DNA of 64,000 nt from Flavobacterium agri (GCF_013401995.1 NZ_JACBJI010000006.1:186001-250000); one strand, 5' to 3'. Shown: positions 34,865 to 43,473, numbered from the stretch's first letter. The notes: generated from the letters alone by a model not told the origin. A program made the numbers and translations.

Positions 34865-35450
34865 CTTTGGCGACATTTTCGTGAACCTGGACAAGGAAGC
34901 CTCGATCGAAGCCTTCAGGAAATTGGGGCTCGACGGTCCGAATGAAGAGCTTGTGGCACTCAACGACCAATTCGAGAAAGGCCAGATATCCGAAGAAAAA
35001 TTCCTCAACGGCTTTTTGAAATACATTCCGAATGCTTCCCTCGAGGAGATAAAAGCCGCATGGAATCTCGTCATTGGCGATTTTCCGCTCGAAAGGCTCG
35101 AATTCCTTCAAATGCTTTGCGGACGCTATAAAATGTTCTTGTTGACCAATACAGACCAAATCCATATCGCGCATTTCGAGGAACTTGTCGGCTCTACTTT
35201 TGCGGGCGATTTTTACCGTTGCTTCGAGAAAGTATATTATTCGTACGAAATGGGCATGCGTAAACCCGATGTGGAAATCTTCAACTACATCATCCGCAAA
35301 CACGACCTGTCGCCTAAACGCACCTTGTTCATAGACGACAAGAAAGAGAATACCGATGCTGCGCGCCAGGCCGGATTACAGGTCTGGAACCTTCAGGTAG
35401 GCGAAGAAGATGTCGTACATTTGTTCGACAAAAAATTCGAGACCGCTTAA
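34842..35450 (+). CDS. HAD family hydrolase
   Basis: A 202-residue cytosolic phosphatase-like protein. Motif I is IIFDFGDIFVNLD with nucleophile D8; the second Asp of the classical DxD is Gly10, as in YihX-like members. Motif II is LLTNTD, motif III the Lys of MRKPD, and motif IV LFIDDKKEN. A four-helix cap sits between motifs I and II. Its location directly after ribD suggests it might dephosphorylate the pyrimidine intermediate (the RibD product), a step often done by HAD enzymes, but this is inference. Confidence 0.88.
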   Translation: MINTIIFDFGDIFVNLDKEASIEAFRKLGLDGPNEELVALNDQFEKGQISEEKFLNGFLKYIPNASLEEIKAAWNLVIGDFPLERLEFLQMLCGRYKMFLLTNTDQIHIAHFEELVGSTFAGDFYRCFEKVYYSYEMGMRKPDVEIFNYIIRKHDLSPKRTLFIDDKKENTDAARQAGLQVWNLQVGEEDVVHLFDKKFETA

Positions 35451-36056
35451 TTGGACGACACTTACAAAACCATTTCGCAACCTTCCGAAGAAACGCTGTA
35501 CAAAGAAAAAGGCAGTAAATTCTTCGGATACGCTTTTCCCGTAACTTCAGAAGACGAAGTCAAACAATACCTTGAAGTACTGCGCAAACAACACACGGGC
35601 GCGGTACATTTTTGCTACGCGTTCCAAATCGGCACCGAGAAGATTTACTATCGCGCCAATGACGACGGCGAACCGTCGAACTCGGCGGGAATGCCGATTT
35701 ACGGACAAATCCAGTCGTTCGGAGTGACGAATGTACTCGTGGTTTCTGTGCGGTTTTTCGGAGGCGTGAAATTGGGTGTCGGCGGGTTGATCTCGGCCTA
35801 TCGCACATCGGCACAAATGGCGCTCGAAGCGTCGGAAATCCTCGAAAAGACAATCGACCTACAGTATAAGGTAACTTTTGAGTACAAAGACATCAACAAG
35901 GTAATGCGCATCCTTCGCGAGAAAAACCTGCAATTGGTTTCCCAACGCATGGAACTCGACTGTGAGGTCGTATTTGCCGTGAGAAAGAAAAACGCCCCGG
36001 AAGCGATGGGTGCTTTCGAGGCGGTTTATGGGATTTCTATTGTTGAGATCGGATAA
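35451..36056 (+). CDS. YigZ/IMPACT family protein
   Basis: A 201-residue cytosolic protein of the UPF0029/IMPACT group with an N-terminal ribosomal S5-like domain (EKGSKFFGYAFPV, DDGEPSNSAGMPI and VRFFGGVKLGVGGLISAYR) and a C-terminal DUF1949 ferredoxin-like domain from about 140. Related proteins act in translation-linked stress responses, but no reaction is known. The start is TTG at 35451, directly abutting the HAD stop with no base between, so translation is likely coupled. Confidence 0.9.
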   Translation: MDDTYKTISQPSEETLYKEKGSKFFGYAFPVTSEDEVKQYLEVLRKQHTGAVHFCYAFQIGTEKIYYRANDDGEPSNSAGMPIYGQIQSFGVTNVLVVSVRFFGGVKLGVGGLISAYRTSAQMALEASEILEKTIDLQYKVTFEYKDINKVMRILREKNLQLVSQRMELDCEVVFAVRKKNAPEAMGAFEAVYGISIVEIG

Positions 36057-36081
36057 ATTTCATATCCATTTTTTTGCCAAA

Positions 36082-36495
36082 TCATTCTTCGCTTTCAAAC
36101 TTTTCAAGTATCGTTTTGATGTAATCCGGAGGCGAAATCGGACGCCCGTTTTTGATGTCGACGAACACTAAAATGAAATGGGCCGTTGTCAATAACTCAC
36201 CGTTTTCGTTTTCGATTTTACAGTCGAATTCTATCTTGACAGAGGCGTGTTTTTTTAGCTTTGTCTTAACAGTTAAAAGTTCGTCGTATCTCGCCGGCTT
36301 TTTGTAATTTATGTGCATCGAAACTATGGGCAAGGCGATGCCGTCCTCTTCCATCGATTTGTAGGAAACACCAAGCTTCCTGAGCCATTCCACGCGGCCT
36401 ATCTCGAAATACGGGATGTAAGAACCGTGATAAACGACACCCATTTGGTCGGTTTCTGAGTACCTTACGCGAACTTGAATCTGGTCTTCTCTCAT
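36082..36495 (-). CDS. acyl-CoA thioesterase, YbgC-like
   Basis: A 137-residue hotdog-fold thioesterase. The catalytic block RYSETDQMGVVYHGSYIPYFE holds the conserved Asp16 and Tyr-His pair. The Tol-Pal associated YbgC is the best-known member, but no tol genes are adjacent here, and the physiological acyl-CoA is unknown. Divergent from dnaA. Confidence 0.92.
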   Translation of the reverse strand: MREDQIQVRVRYSETDQMGVVYHGSYIPYFEIGRVEWLRKLGVSYKSMEEDGIALPIVSMHINYKKPARYDELLTVKTKLKKHASVKIEFDCKIENENGELLTTAHFILVFVDIKNGRPISPPDYIKTILEKFESEE

Positions 36496-36599
36496 GAAAT
36501 TTTAATAATCAAATTTTAACATTTTTCTAACGATTTGCTTACAATAATATTTTTGAAAAATCAACTTCAAAATAATTTTTTTTTAACGATTTTTGTTCA

Positions 36600-36607
36600 C
36601 ATATTTG
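36600..36607 (+). promoter_or_regulatory. possible -7 box of dnaA
   Basis: CATATTTG differs from TAnnTTTG at one position, 80 bases before the dnaA ATG. The region 36496-36686 is AT-rich, with no cluster of TTATNCACA boxes visible. Confidence 0.4.
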
Positions 36608-36686
36608 TTCTCCCGAACGAGGTACAAGAGACGCCACTTTCCTTTTGTAAGATAACCTTTAATAATTAAAAATTTTACAGTCATTT

Positions 36687-38114
36687 ATGAGCAAAACTGC
36701 GCAATCGGTATGGGAAAACTGTCTTTCATTTATAAAGGACAACATCCAGGAGCAGGCTTACAAAACCTGGTTCGAACCAATCAAGTCAGTTGAGCTCACC
36801 GACAACGCACTTTACATTCAGGTTCCCAGCAAATTTTTCTACGAATGGCTCGAGGAGCACTATGTGAAATTGCTAAAGGTCGCCCTTACCAAAGAACTCG
36901 GAAAGAACGCGAAGTTACTCTATAAAATCAAGATGGAGAACACGTACGGCAATAAACAACCGTTCACCGAACAGTTGCCAAGCGCCCACCGTTCACCTAT
37001 GCGTGCTCAGGAAGTTGACGCTCCGGTGCGCAATCTTAGCCCGGAACTCAAGAATCCTTTTGTGATTCCAGGTATCCGCAACCTAAAAATCGAATCCCAA
37101 CTCAACCCGAATTACAGTTTCGACAATTTCCTCGAAGGAGATTCGAACCGTTTGGCGCGTTCTGCCGGTATGGCCGTCGCAAACAAACCTGGAGGAACAT
37201 CTTTCAACCCGCTTTTGATTTTCGGAGGCGTCGGATTGGGAAAAACGCACTTGGCGCACGCCATCGGTGTTGAGATCAAAGACAAATATCCCGAGAAGAC
37301 CGTACTGTACATTTCAGCCGAGGTTTTCACCCAACAATACATCGATTCCGTAAAGAAGAACAACCGAAACGATTTCATCCACTTCTATCAATTGATCGAT
37401 GTACTGATTATCGATGACGTACAGTTCCTTTCCGGAAAATCGGGAACGCAGGATGTATTCTTCCACATTTTCAACTATCTGCACCAAAACGGCAAGCAAG
37501 TCATTTTGACTTCCGACAAGGCGCCGGTTGACATGCAGGACATCGAACAACGTTTGCTTTCGCGTTTCAAATGGGGATTGTCCGCAGAATTGCACCAACC
37601 CGATTACGAAACCCGCGTTTCCATCCTCAAGAACATCTTGTATCGCGACGGCGTGGAAATGCCCGAGGATATCATCGAATACGTTGCACGTAACATCAAG
37701 ACGAACGTGCGCGAGCTCGAAGGCGCGATCATTTCGTTGATTGCCCAATCGTCTTTCAACAAAAAGGAAGTCACGCTCGATCTGGCAAAAAACGTCGTCG
37801 AGAAGTTCGTGAAGAACGTAAAGCGCGAAATCTCGATCGAATACATCCAGAAAATCGTGTCGGATTATTTCCAGCTCGACATCGAGACGCTTCAGTCGAA
37901 AACAAGGAAACGTCACGTAGTGCAGGCACGTCAGTTGGCCATGTTCTTTGCGAAGAAATTCACGAAGGCGTCGTTGGCGAACATTGGCTCCCAAATCGGC
38001 GATCGCGACCATGCTACCGTTTTGCACGCTTGCAAGACCGTCGACAATTTGGTTTCTACCGACAAGCAGTTCAAGAAATTCGTCGAAGACATCAACAAGA
38101 AACTTTCACTGTAA
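36687..38114 (+). CDS. dnaA: chromosomal replication initiator DnaA
   Basis: AAA+ initiator that binds DnaA boxes and melts oriC. The 475-residue product has all four domains: domain I (1-80, WENCLSFIKDNIQ), a linker, the ATPase with Walker A GGVGLGKT (180-187), Walker B LIIDDVQFL and sensor II, and the DNA-binding domain with the signature GDRDHATVLHACKT near residue 440. The length is normal. No DnaA-box cluster is obvious next to it, so the origin may be elsewhere. Confidence 0.98.
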   Translation: MSKTAQSVWENCLSFIKDNIQEQAYKTWFEPIKSVELTDNALYIQVPSKFFYEWLEEHYVKLLKVALTKELGKNAKLLYKIKMENTYGNKQPFTEQLPSAHRSPMRAQEVDAPVRNLSPELKNPFVIPGIRNLKIESQLNPNYSFDNFLEGDSNRLARSAGMAVANKPGGTSFNPLLIFGGVGLGKTHLAHAIGVEIKDKYPEKTVLYISAEVFTQQYIDSVKKNNRNDFIHFYQLIDVLIIDDVQFLSGKSGTQDVFFHIFNYLHQNGKQVILTSDKAPVDMQDIEQRLLSRFKWGLSAELHQPDYETRVSILKNILYRDGVEMPEDIIEYVARNIKTNVRELEGAIISLIAQSSFNKKEVTLDLAKNVVEKFVKNVKREISIEYIQKIVSDYFQLDIETLQSKTRKRHVVQARQLAMFFAKKFTKASLANIGSQIGDRDHATVLHACKTVDNLVSTDKQFKKFVEDINKKLSL

Positions 38115-38116
38115 CC

Positions 38117-38584
38117 ATGCCCGTTAAAATCCTGATGGTCTGCCTTGGAAACATTTGCCGTTCTCCGTTGGCGGAAGGACTTTTGGCATCCAAATTACCC
38201 AAAGATCAATTTTTAGTAGATTCGGCCGGAACCGGCAATTGGCATGTCGGCTCTTGCCCAGACGAACGTTCGATAGAAGTCGCTCGCCGCAACGGATTAG
38301 ACATTTCACATCAACGCGGGCGCCAATTCAAAACATCCGATTTCGACAATTTCGATTACATCTACGTCATGGACGCGAGCAATTTGCGCAACGTCCAAAA
38401 TATGGCGCGAAACGAACAGGAACGCGATAAGGTAAAACTCATTCTAGACGAGCTTTTCCCGGGCGAGAACATGGACGTTCCCGATCCTTATTTCGGATTG
38501 CACGACGGATTCAATTCGGTGTACCGCATGCTCGACGAAGCAACCGGGAACATAGCCGACAAACTAAAGGCAAACCACCCATGA
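38117..38584 (+). CDS. low molecular weight protein-tyrosine phosphatase
   Basis: A 155-residue cytosolic phosphatase. The P-loop CLGNICRS places nucleophile C9 and R15 as expected, and the general acid is D123 in VPDPYFG. Bacterial relatives control exopolysaccharide tyrosine kinases or are stress-related; no kinase lies nearby. The ATG at 38117 starts two bases after the dnaA stop and is chosen over an in-frame reading through the end of dnaA. It overlaps the next gene by four bases (ATGA). Confidence 0.95.
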   Translation: MPVKILMVCLGNICRSPLAEGLLASKLPKDQFLVDSAGTGNWHVGSCPDERSIEVARRNGLDISHQRGRQFKTSDFDNFDYIYVMDASNLRNVQNMARNEQERDKVKLILDELFPGENMDVPDPYFGLHDGFNSVYRMLDEATGNIADKLKANHP

Positions 38585-39306
38585 AACCGTTTACTGTTTT
38601 GGGGAAATTGTACCTCATCCCGACCACGCTTGGCGAAAACGACGATCCGGACGACGTTTTGCCGCAAACCATAAAACGCACAATCGACTTCATAAACGAT
38701 TATATTGTCGAAAATGAAAAGACGGCAAGGCGTTTCATCAAATCGATACATCCAGAAAAAAAGCAACCCGATCTTCACATTTCGTTGCTCAACAAACGCA
38801 CCGAGGAAAGTGATCTTAAAACCATGATCGAGCCTTTGCTTCACGGCAAGAACGTAGGATTGATGAGCGAGGCCGGTTGTCCAGGCGTTGCCGATCCGGG
38901 CGCGGTGATCGTGAAGTTGGCGCACGAAAAAGGGATACAGGTCGTTCCATTAGTCGGGCCTTCCTCTATTTTATTGGCGATGATGGGTTCGGGAATGAAC
39001 GGGCAGAGTTTCGCTTTCAACGGTTACTTACCGATTGACAAGGCCGAACGAAAAACGGCGATCAAGAATTTCGAGAAATTGTCTTCGGATAAGAACCAAT
39101 CGCAGTTGTTTATCGAAACGCCGTACCGCAACAACAAATTCGTAGAGGATTTACTTCAGGCATTACAACCGAACACACTTTTGTGCATCGCGGCCGACAT
39201 CACTTTACCGACCGAATTCATCCGCACGCTCAAAATTTCGGATTGGAAAAAGAACCTACCAGATTTACAAAACCGACCTGCGATTTTCATCATCCATAAA
39301 AATTAA
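38581..39306 (+). CDS. RsmI-like SAM-dependent methyltransferase
   Basis: A 241-residue tetrapyrrole-methylase fold enzyme related to RsmI, which 2'-O-methylates C1402 of 16S rRNA. The signature block is GLMSEAGCPGVADPGA (about 97-112), a divergent version of the RsmI block DAGTPLISDPG. The opening KLYLIPTTLGE and the VPLVGPSSILLAMMGSG segment also match. Because the key block is divergent, the target may differ from that of RsmI. Translationally coupled to the phosphatase. Confidence 0.85.
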   Translation: MKPFTVLGKLYLIPTTLGENDDPDDVLPQTIKRTIDFINDYIVENEKTARRFIKSIHPEKKQPDLHISLLNKRTEESDLKTMIEPLLHGKNVGLMSEAGCPGVADPGAVIVKLAHEKGIQVVPLVGPSSILLAMMGSGMNGQSFAFNGYLPIDKAERKTAIKNFEKLSSDKNQSQLFIETPYRNNKFVEDLLQALQPNTLLCIAADITLPTEFIRTLKISDWKKNLPDLQNRPAIFIIHKN

Positions 39307-39333
39307 AAAAACCTGCCGAGAGACAGGTTTTTC
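39306..39333. terminator. bidirectional terminator
   Basis: AAACCTG (39309-39315) pairs with CAGGTTT (39324-39330), flanked by A and T runs, between convergent genes. Confidence 0.8.
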
Positions 39334-39355
39334 CAGTTTTCTTGATCTTGTATTT

Positions 39356-39994
39356 TTACAGCTGAACCGTCGCATTGCTGTCGGCCACGATTCCCGAAGT
39401 CTCATAACCGCCGAACTTGCGCATATAACTGCGGATTGACGTTCCGTAGCCGTCGCGCAAATAACGTCTGCCGTTGCTTTTGAAAAACCGCTTCACCGAA
39501 CCCGCTCCGCCCAAATGCGCGGCCGCCAAAATTCCCGATTCGGTAATCTTAATACCCGAAACGGTCTTGCCTTCGTATTTGGCAATCTCGTCTCGCAATT
39601 CGTATTTGTTGCGCGCGCACAACGCTTCGAACGCTTTTTCCTGAAGCCTCGGATTGTGAAGGAAGTTGTTGAAATCCCTAATCCCAATGGCGCGCAAAGC
39701 GGATTTACCAAACTGGTATTTACCCATATAGCCGAATGTATTGACCAATTTATATTGGCCTTGGGATTCGCGCGTGGCGATGGCTTCTTTGTAAGCCACG
39801 AAAAATTTGGCGGTAAAAGGGATTTTTTGGTTGTCGTAATCGGCGGAAACCAACGACGGATAGTTGTAGGAGAGTTTGTCTTCGCCACTGGTGTTGAACC
39901 AATCGTGAGCTTCGAGACTGAACGGTTTGAAACCGGAGCTCAAAAATGCAATAATAATGGTGATGCTAACGTAATATGCCCATTTTTTAAACAT
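39356..39994 (-). CDS. lysozyme-like/lytic transglycosylase-type protein
   Basis: A 212-residue exported protein. Residues 8-24 form a hydrophobic signal or anchor helix (YVSITIIIAFLSSGF). The core from about 70 to 170 has the lysozyme superfamily pattern: a candidate catalytic Glu in AIATRESQGQYKLVNT, then YMGKYQFGKSALRAIG, and a helical lower lobe (ILAAAHLGGAGSVKRF). Annotated relatives are often called peptidoglycan-binding or LysM proteins although no LysM repeat is seen. A long structured leader precedes it, unusual for this window. It is followed by no co-directional gene. Confidence 0.82.
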   Translation of the reverse strand: MFKKWAYYVSITIIIAFLSSGFKPFSLEAHDWFNTSGEDKLSYNYPSLVSADYDNQKIPFTAKFFVAYKEAIATRESQGQYKLVNTFGYMGKYQFGKSALRAIGIRDFNNFLHNPRLQEKAFEALCARNKYELRDEIAKYEGKTVSGIKITESGILAAAHLGGAGSVKRFFKSNGRRYLRDGYGTSIRSYMRKFGGYETSGIVADSNATVQL

Positions 39995-40034
39995 AATTTG
40001 GATTTCTTTCGGCGGACGTCACCAAAAAAGACAT
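39987..40034 (-). CDS. possible 15-codon upstream ORF overlapping the lysozyme-like gene start
   Basis: On the minus strand an ATG at 40034 opens MSFLVTSAERNPNYV and stops at 39989-39987, eight bases into the lysozyme-like gene, whose ATG is at 39994. Its start codon lies inside a predicted leader stem. Such an overlap could couple or inhibit translation, but a chance ORF this short is quite possible. Confidence 0.25.
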   Translation of the reverse strand: MSFLVTSAERNPNYV

Positions 40035-40145
40035 CAAAATCGTTCAAGAACGGCTTGTCATCTTTTTGGCTTAACCTAGCTGAGGCAGAAGCGCTTGTAA
40101 GCGAATTCTGCTCAAAATTCTAGGTATCTCACTGAAAATTTCTGC
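39995..40145 (-). promoter_or_regulatory. structured 5' leader (candidate cis-regulatory RNA)
   Basis: From a TATATTTG box at 40158-40151 a leader of about 150 bases would be made. It can form two branched stems. Stem A: 40075-40079 with 40120-40124, 40085-40090 with 40106-40111, and hairpin 40092-40096 with 40099-40103. Stem B: 40022-40028 with 40063-40069, 40030-40033 with 40056-40059, and a perfect hairpin at 40041-40052. I do not recognise a known riboswitch class. Confidence 0.45.
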
Positions 40146-40150
40146 GGGGG

Positions 40151-40158
40151 CAAATATA
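40151..40158 (-). promoter_or_regulatory. -7 box for the lysozyme-like gene
   Basis: TATATTTG on the minus strand fits TAnnTTTG exactly and sits 157 bases before the ATG. No TTG at the expected -33 distance. Confidence 0.55.
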
Positions 40159-40200
40159 CGACAATAATCTAATTACTGAAAATCAACCAGTTAATGTTTT

Positions 40201-41121
40201 CTAAAAATAAAGCGGGCGGAATTTCACATCTCCGTGACCATTAACCTCAATAGTAGGTGCGGGAATTTTGATGGTGTTCACGACCGAAAATAAAGTTTTC
40301 AACAAATGGGAATTTGTACGGATTTTCGTCAAATCGGCATCGAGGCTGAAGTAATATTGACGCAACTGGCCTTTCTCTGGAAGAAACACCAAATTGACGG
40401 GATCGTTCTCACCCGTGACCATTCCCGTCGCGCCATATCCGAAGGCGACATTGAGCCATTTCGGGATGATTTTCGACTGTTTAAAGAACGAATGCACGTT
40501 TGCCGAAAGCCAATACGTCTGTCCGTTATAGTCCTTGAAAATCTGTTCGGTCATCGTGCTGCCCAAAACGTCGGGACGAACCGAGGCGTAAGGTGATTTA
40601 TGGAACGAGAATTTGGGCGTGATGCGCTGTTCTTTCCACAATAATTCCTGTCCGATGAACAACAATGTTCCGGTTGCGTTTGCAGCCAAATCCCCGGTTG
40701 ACGCACCCCATTCTTGCGAAAATCCGTCGAATATTTCGATCGCGGATACGAAAGCGAAACCCGTGGCCGCTCCGTAAATCGAGCTTTTGCGCTGACTCAT
40801 TCCGCTCCATTTGAAAAGATTGGCGCTTTGGTTGCTCAAATGATACGTCGAAAACACATGCCCGACTTTGTCCATCTGCATCCATTCGGCATTGTCGTTT
40901 ATGAAATGAAAATCGGAGCGGTCGTAATCGGCATACCAAAGCTGATTGAGCGCGGCATACGTTCCGACTGCAAAAACCGATTCCGCGATGATGACGCCGT
41001 TTCTTCTGCCGACGTTCAAAGAATCGGCCGGCTTCAGGAATCCATCAAGCCCATTCTGCGCCAAAGCCGACGTCGTGACCAGGAACAAGAATAGCCCGAA
41101 AAAGAGACGCGCCGGTTTCAT
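40201..41121 (-). CDS. DUF2279 family protein
   Basis: A 306-residue exported protein. A signal peptide (1-22, ending TSALAQ) is followed by the YfiM/DUF2279 region (about 40-150: MDKVGHVFSTYHLS and AIEIFDGFSQEWGASTGDLAANATG), which looks like a membrane-associated helical domain with conserved His/Asp/Glu. The C-terminal half is beta-rich. The ATG at 41121 begins the signal peptide and sits one base from the mltG stop, so it is in the dapF-GNAT-mltG transcript. Function unknown; the envelope context fits a cell-wall role. Confidence 0.85.
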   Translation of the reverse strand: MKPARLFFGLFLFLVTTSALAQNGLDGFLKPADSLNVGRRNGVIIAESVFAVGTYAALNQLWYADYDRSDFHFINDNAEWMQMDKVGHVFSTYHLSNQSANLFKWSGMSQRKSSIYGAATGFAFVSAIEIFDGFSQEWGASTGDLAANATGTLLFIGQELLWKEQRITPKFSFHKSPYASVRPDVLGSTMTEQIFKDYNGQTYWLSANVHSFFKQSKIIPKWLNVAFGYGATGMVTGENDPVNLVFLPEKGQLRQYYFSLDADLTKIRTNSHLLKTLFSVVNTIKIPAPTIEVNGHGDVKFRPLYF

Positions 41122-41122
41122 T

Positions 41123-42163
41123 TTATCGTTTGATGCCTTGACTGTTGATCCAAGCCACATATTTCTGGCGGTTCACTTCGTGCTGCGCCGCAGTTACGGC
41201 AAATTCATGATATCCGAAGTTGGTCACGCTTGCGCAGAAGTAAATATAGTTGTGCTTTTCAGGATTCAAAACCGCGTCGATAGCCGTAATGTCGGGCATC
41301 GCGATCGGCCCCGGAGGCAAACCGTTGTTCGCGTACATATTGTAAGGAGAAACCGTCGCCAAATCTTTGTTGAGCACGCGTTTGATCACCTGCGTCCAAT
41401 CGCCCGAATTTTTCTTCACGGCGTAAATCACGGTCGGATCGGCCTCGAGCTTCATGCCTTTTTCCAATCGGTTCAAATATACGCCGGCCACGCGCGGACG
41501 CTCGTCGGTCTTTACCGTTTCCTTGTGCACGATAGACGCCAAAGCCGAAACCTGAAGAGGTGTCAAACCAAGCGCTTCAGCCTTTTGAGTGCGCTCGCCA
41601 TTCCAGAAATTGCGATATTCCTTAGCCATGCGGTCACGGAATTTTTCGGCATTCGTATTCCAGAAAAATTCATACGAATTCGGGATGAACATACTCAAAA
41701 CGTTGTCTTCGGTAAAACCGTTTTCCTTTAGGAATTCAGGATCGAGAAACGCCTTCATCAAGCTTGTGCTGTCGGCTTCGATCTGTTGACCGATGCGCCC
41801 GGCAAGATCCTCGAGACGCTCTTGGTTGTTGAACGCGATATGCACGGGAACCGGTTGGCGCAACGAATTGATGATCTCATTGCTGTTCATACCTTTTTTG
41901 AAGATGAACTTTCCGGCTTTGATATTGGTGATGTACGATTTCTTTTCGGCAACCGATTCGAATTTCGACATGTCTTCGATGTACGGGCGGACAATATCTT
42001 TTACCTGATCGAAATCGGAATTGGTAGGAATGAAAACCGCGATTTCCTTGTCTTCGAATTTGGTGTTCGACGAAAAAATATTGCGATAAAGGATATATCC
42101 GTAAACGATGGCAGCCGTCACGACCAAAACCGAAACGATGCCTATGATCTTCTTGAAATTCAC
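41123..42163 (-). CDS. mltG: endolytic murein transglycosylase MltG
   Basis: Inner-membrane lytic transglycosylase that cuts nascent glycan strands and sets their length. The 346-residue product has an N-terminal transmembrane helix (5-26), a LysM-like part, and the YceG domain with catalytic Glu215 in SIVHKETVKTDERPRVAGVYLNR. The length is normal. It lies downstream of dapF and GNAT; the start overlaps the GNAT stop by four bases. Confidence 0.95.
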   Translation of the reverse strand: MNFKKIIGIVSVLVVTAAIVYGYILYRNIFSSNTKFEDKEIAVFIPTNSDFDQVKDIVRPYIEDMSKFESVAEKKSYITNIKAGKFIFKKGMNSNEIINSLRQPVPVHIAFNNQERLEDLAGRIGQQIEADSTSLMKAFLDPEFLKENGFTEDNVLSMFIPNSYEFFWNTNAEKFRDRMAKEYRNFWNGERTQKAEALGLTPLQVSALASIVHKETVKTDERPRVAGVYLNRLEKGMKLEADPTVIYAVKKNSGDWTQVIKRVLNKDLATVSPYNMYANNGLPPGPIAMPDITAIDAVLNPEKHNYIYFCASVTNFGYHEFAVTAAQHEVNRQKYVAWINSQGIKR

Positions 42164-42696
42164 TGTTTTTTGTTGTTGATTAATTGATAGAACGCTTCGT
42201 CCTTGAATTTTCCGCCGATGCGGTTCCAGTCTTTTTTGACACCGCCAAGAACGAAGCCAAATTTAGTAAAAAGCTCCACACTGCGCGTATTGTCGGTATC
42301 GATGTTCGCAAACAATTGATGCAGCCCCAAATGCGCGAACGAATATTTGATGAGCAAATCCAAAGCCTCGCTTCCGTAACCTTTGTCGCGGTTGGCCTTG
42401 TCTTTTATGACGATTCCGATCCCGGCGCGATGATGCCTCGGATCGTAATCGAAAAGATCGATCAAACCGATGGTTTTCGCACTGCCTTGCTTGGCGATCG
42501 CAAGCCGTAATTGTTTCGCCTCATAAATGTCCTGTTGGGCGTTTTCAAGATATTGCTTGATCAAAAAACGGCTGTAAGGTGTTTGCGTGTTGCTGACTTC
42601 CCAAACCGATTCGTCGTTCTCGATCGCAAAAACGAAGTCGAGGTCTTCGGGTTCGAGCGCACGAAGGAATACTTTATTTCCGGTAAGGGTCAGCAT
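42160..42696 (-). CDS. GNAT family N-acetyltransferase (RimJ/RimL type)
   Basis: A 178-residue acetyltransferase with the RimL-like opening GNKVFLRALEPEDLDF and the acetyl-CoA-binding block DKANRDKGYGSEALDLLIKY near residue 105. Substrate unknown; related enzymes acetylate ribosomal protein termini or polyamines such as spermidine. It overlaps dapF by seven bases and mltG by four, so it is translated from the same operon. Confidence 0.9.
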   Translation of the reverse strand: MLTLTGNKVFLRALEPEDLDFVFAIENDESVWEVSNTQTPYSRFLIKQYLENAQQDIYEAKQLRLAIAKQGSAKTIGLIDLFDYDPRHHRAGIGIVIKDKANRDKGYGSEALDLLIKYSFAHLGLHQLFANIDTDNTRSVELFTKFGFVLGGVKKDWNRIGGKFKDEAFYQLINNKKQ

Positions 42697-43469
42697 GGAA
42701 AAACACCGTCAAAGACATATGCGGCGGGTCCGATCAGGAAAACATCGGTAAAATTGCCTTTGTCGTGAGAAAAAGAAACCTCGAGTTGACCGCCTTGCAC
42801 ATTGAGTCTGATCCTGTCGGAAGTCGTCTTTCCGAGCGTATACATCGCGATAGCGACCGCAGTCACGCCAGTTCCGCACGAAAGTGTCTCGTCTTCGACG
42901 CCTCTTTCGTAAGTGCGTACCGAAAAACTGCCGTCGGCTTCGGGCTTGACGAAATTCACGTTGCTGCCTTTTTCGCCGTAAAGCTCGCCGTAACGTATCG
43001 CCTTGCCTTTTCCGAACACGTCGAAATTCTTGAGATCGTCGACCAATTCTATATGATGGGGCGAACCCGTATCGAGAAATACGTAATTCGGATAGACGTT
43101 GACCGTATCGACATCTTTCATCTGAAGCGAGATGATGCCGCCTGAAACATTGGCGTAATGCGGTCCGTCCGAAGCGATGAAGTCTGCCGTATCGTCGATC
43201 AGGCCGAGATTTTTGGCGAATGCGACGAGACAACGCCCACCGTTTCCGCACATCGACCCTAGATTGCCGTCGGAATTGTAATACACCATTTTGAAATCGG
43301 AATCGGTGTCGTCTTCCAAAAGCAACAATCCGTCACCTCCGATGCCAAAACGTCGGTCGCAAAGGCGCGCTACGAGTTCGGTATCATTTTTGGGAAACGT
43401 GAGTGAACGGTTGTCGATCATCACAAAGTCGTTGCCCGTTCCTTGATATTTCGAGAATGCGATTTCCAT
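42690..43469 (-). CDS. dapF: diaminopimelate epimerase
   Basis: Converts LL- to meso-diaminopimelate for peptidoglycan and lysine. The 259-residue product has both catalytic cysteines: C74 in SMCGNGGRC and C198 in SCGTGVTA. It heads the dapF-GNAT-mltG-DUF2279 operon. Its ATG lies only four bases after a TACTTTTG -7 box, so the message may be leaderless or nearly so. Confidence 0.96.
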   Translation of the reverse strand: MEIAFSKYQGTGNDFVMIDNRSLTFPKNDTELVARLCDRRFGIGGDGLLLLEDDTDSDFKMVYYNSDGNLGSMCGNGGRCLVAFAKNLGLIDDTADFIASDGPHYANVSGGIISLQMKDVDTVNVYPNYVFLDTGSPHHIELVDDLKNFDVFGKGKAIRYGELYGEKGSNVNFVKPEADGSFSVRTYERGVEDETLSCGTGVTAVAIAMYTLGKTTSDRIRLNVQGGQLEVSFSHDKGNFTDVFLIGPAAYVFDGVFPC

Positions 43470-43473
43470 AGTC

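Noticed and set aside
36496..36686. Chromosomal origin next to dnaA
   Set aside because: The region is AT-rich, but only a single weak box-like word (TTGTTCACA) is seen and no cluster of TTATNCACA; GC skew could not be computed.
39995..40145. TPP riboswitch in the leader of the lysozyme-like gene
   Set aside because: A GAGATACC word is reminiscent of the TPP element, but the second conserved half (GATAATGCCAGCG-like) is missing.
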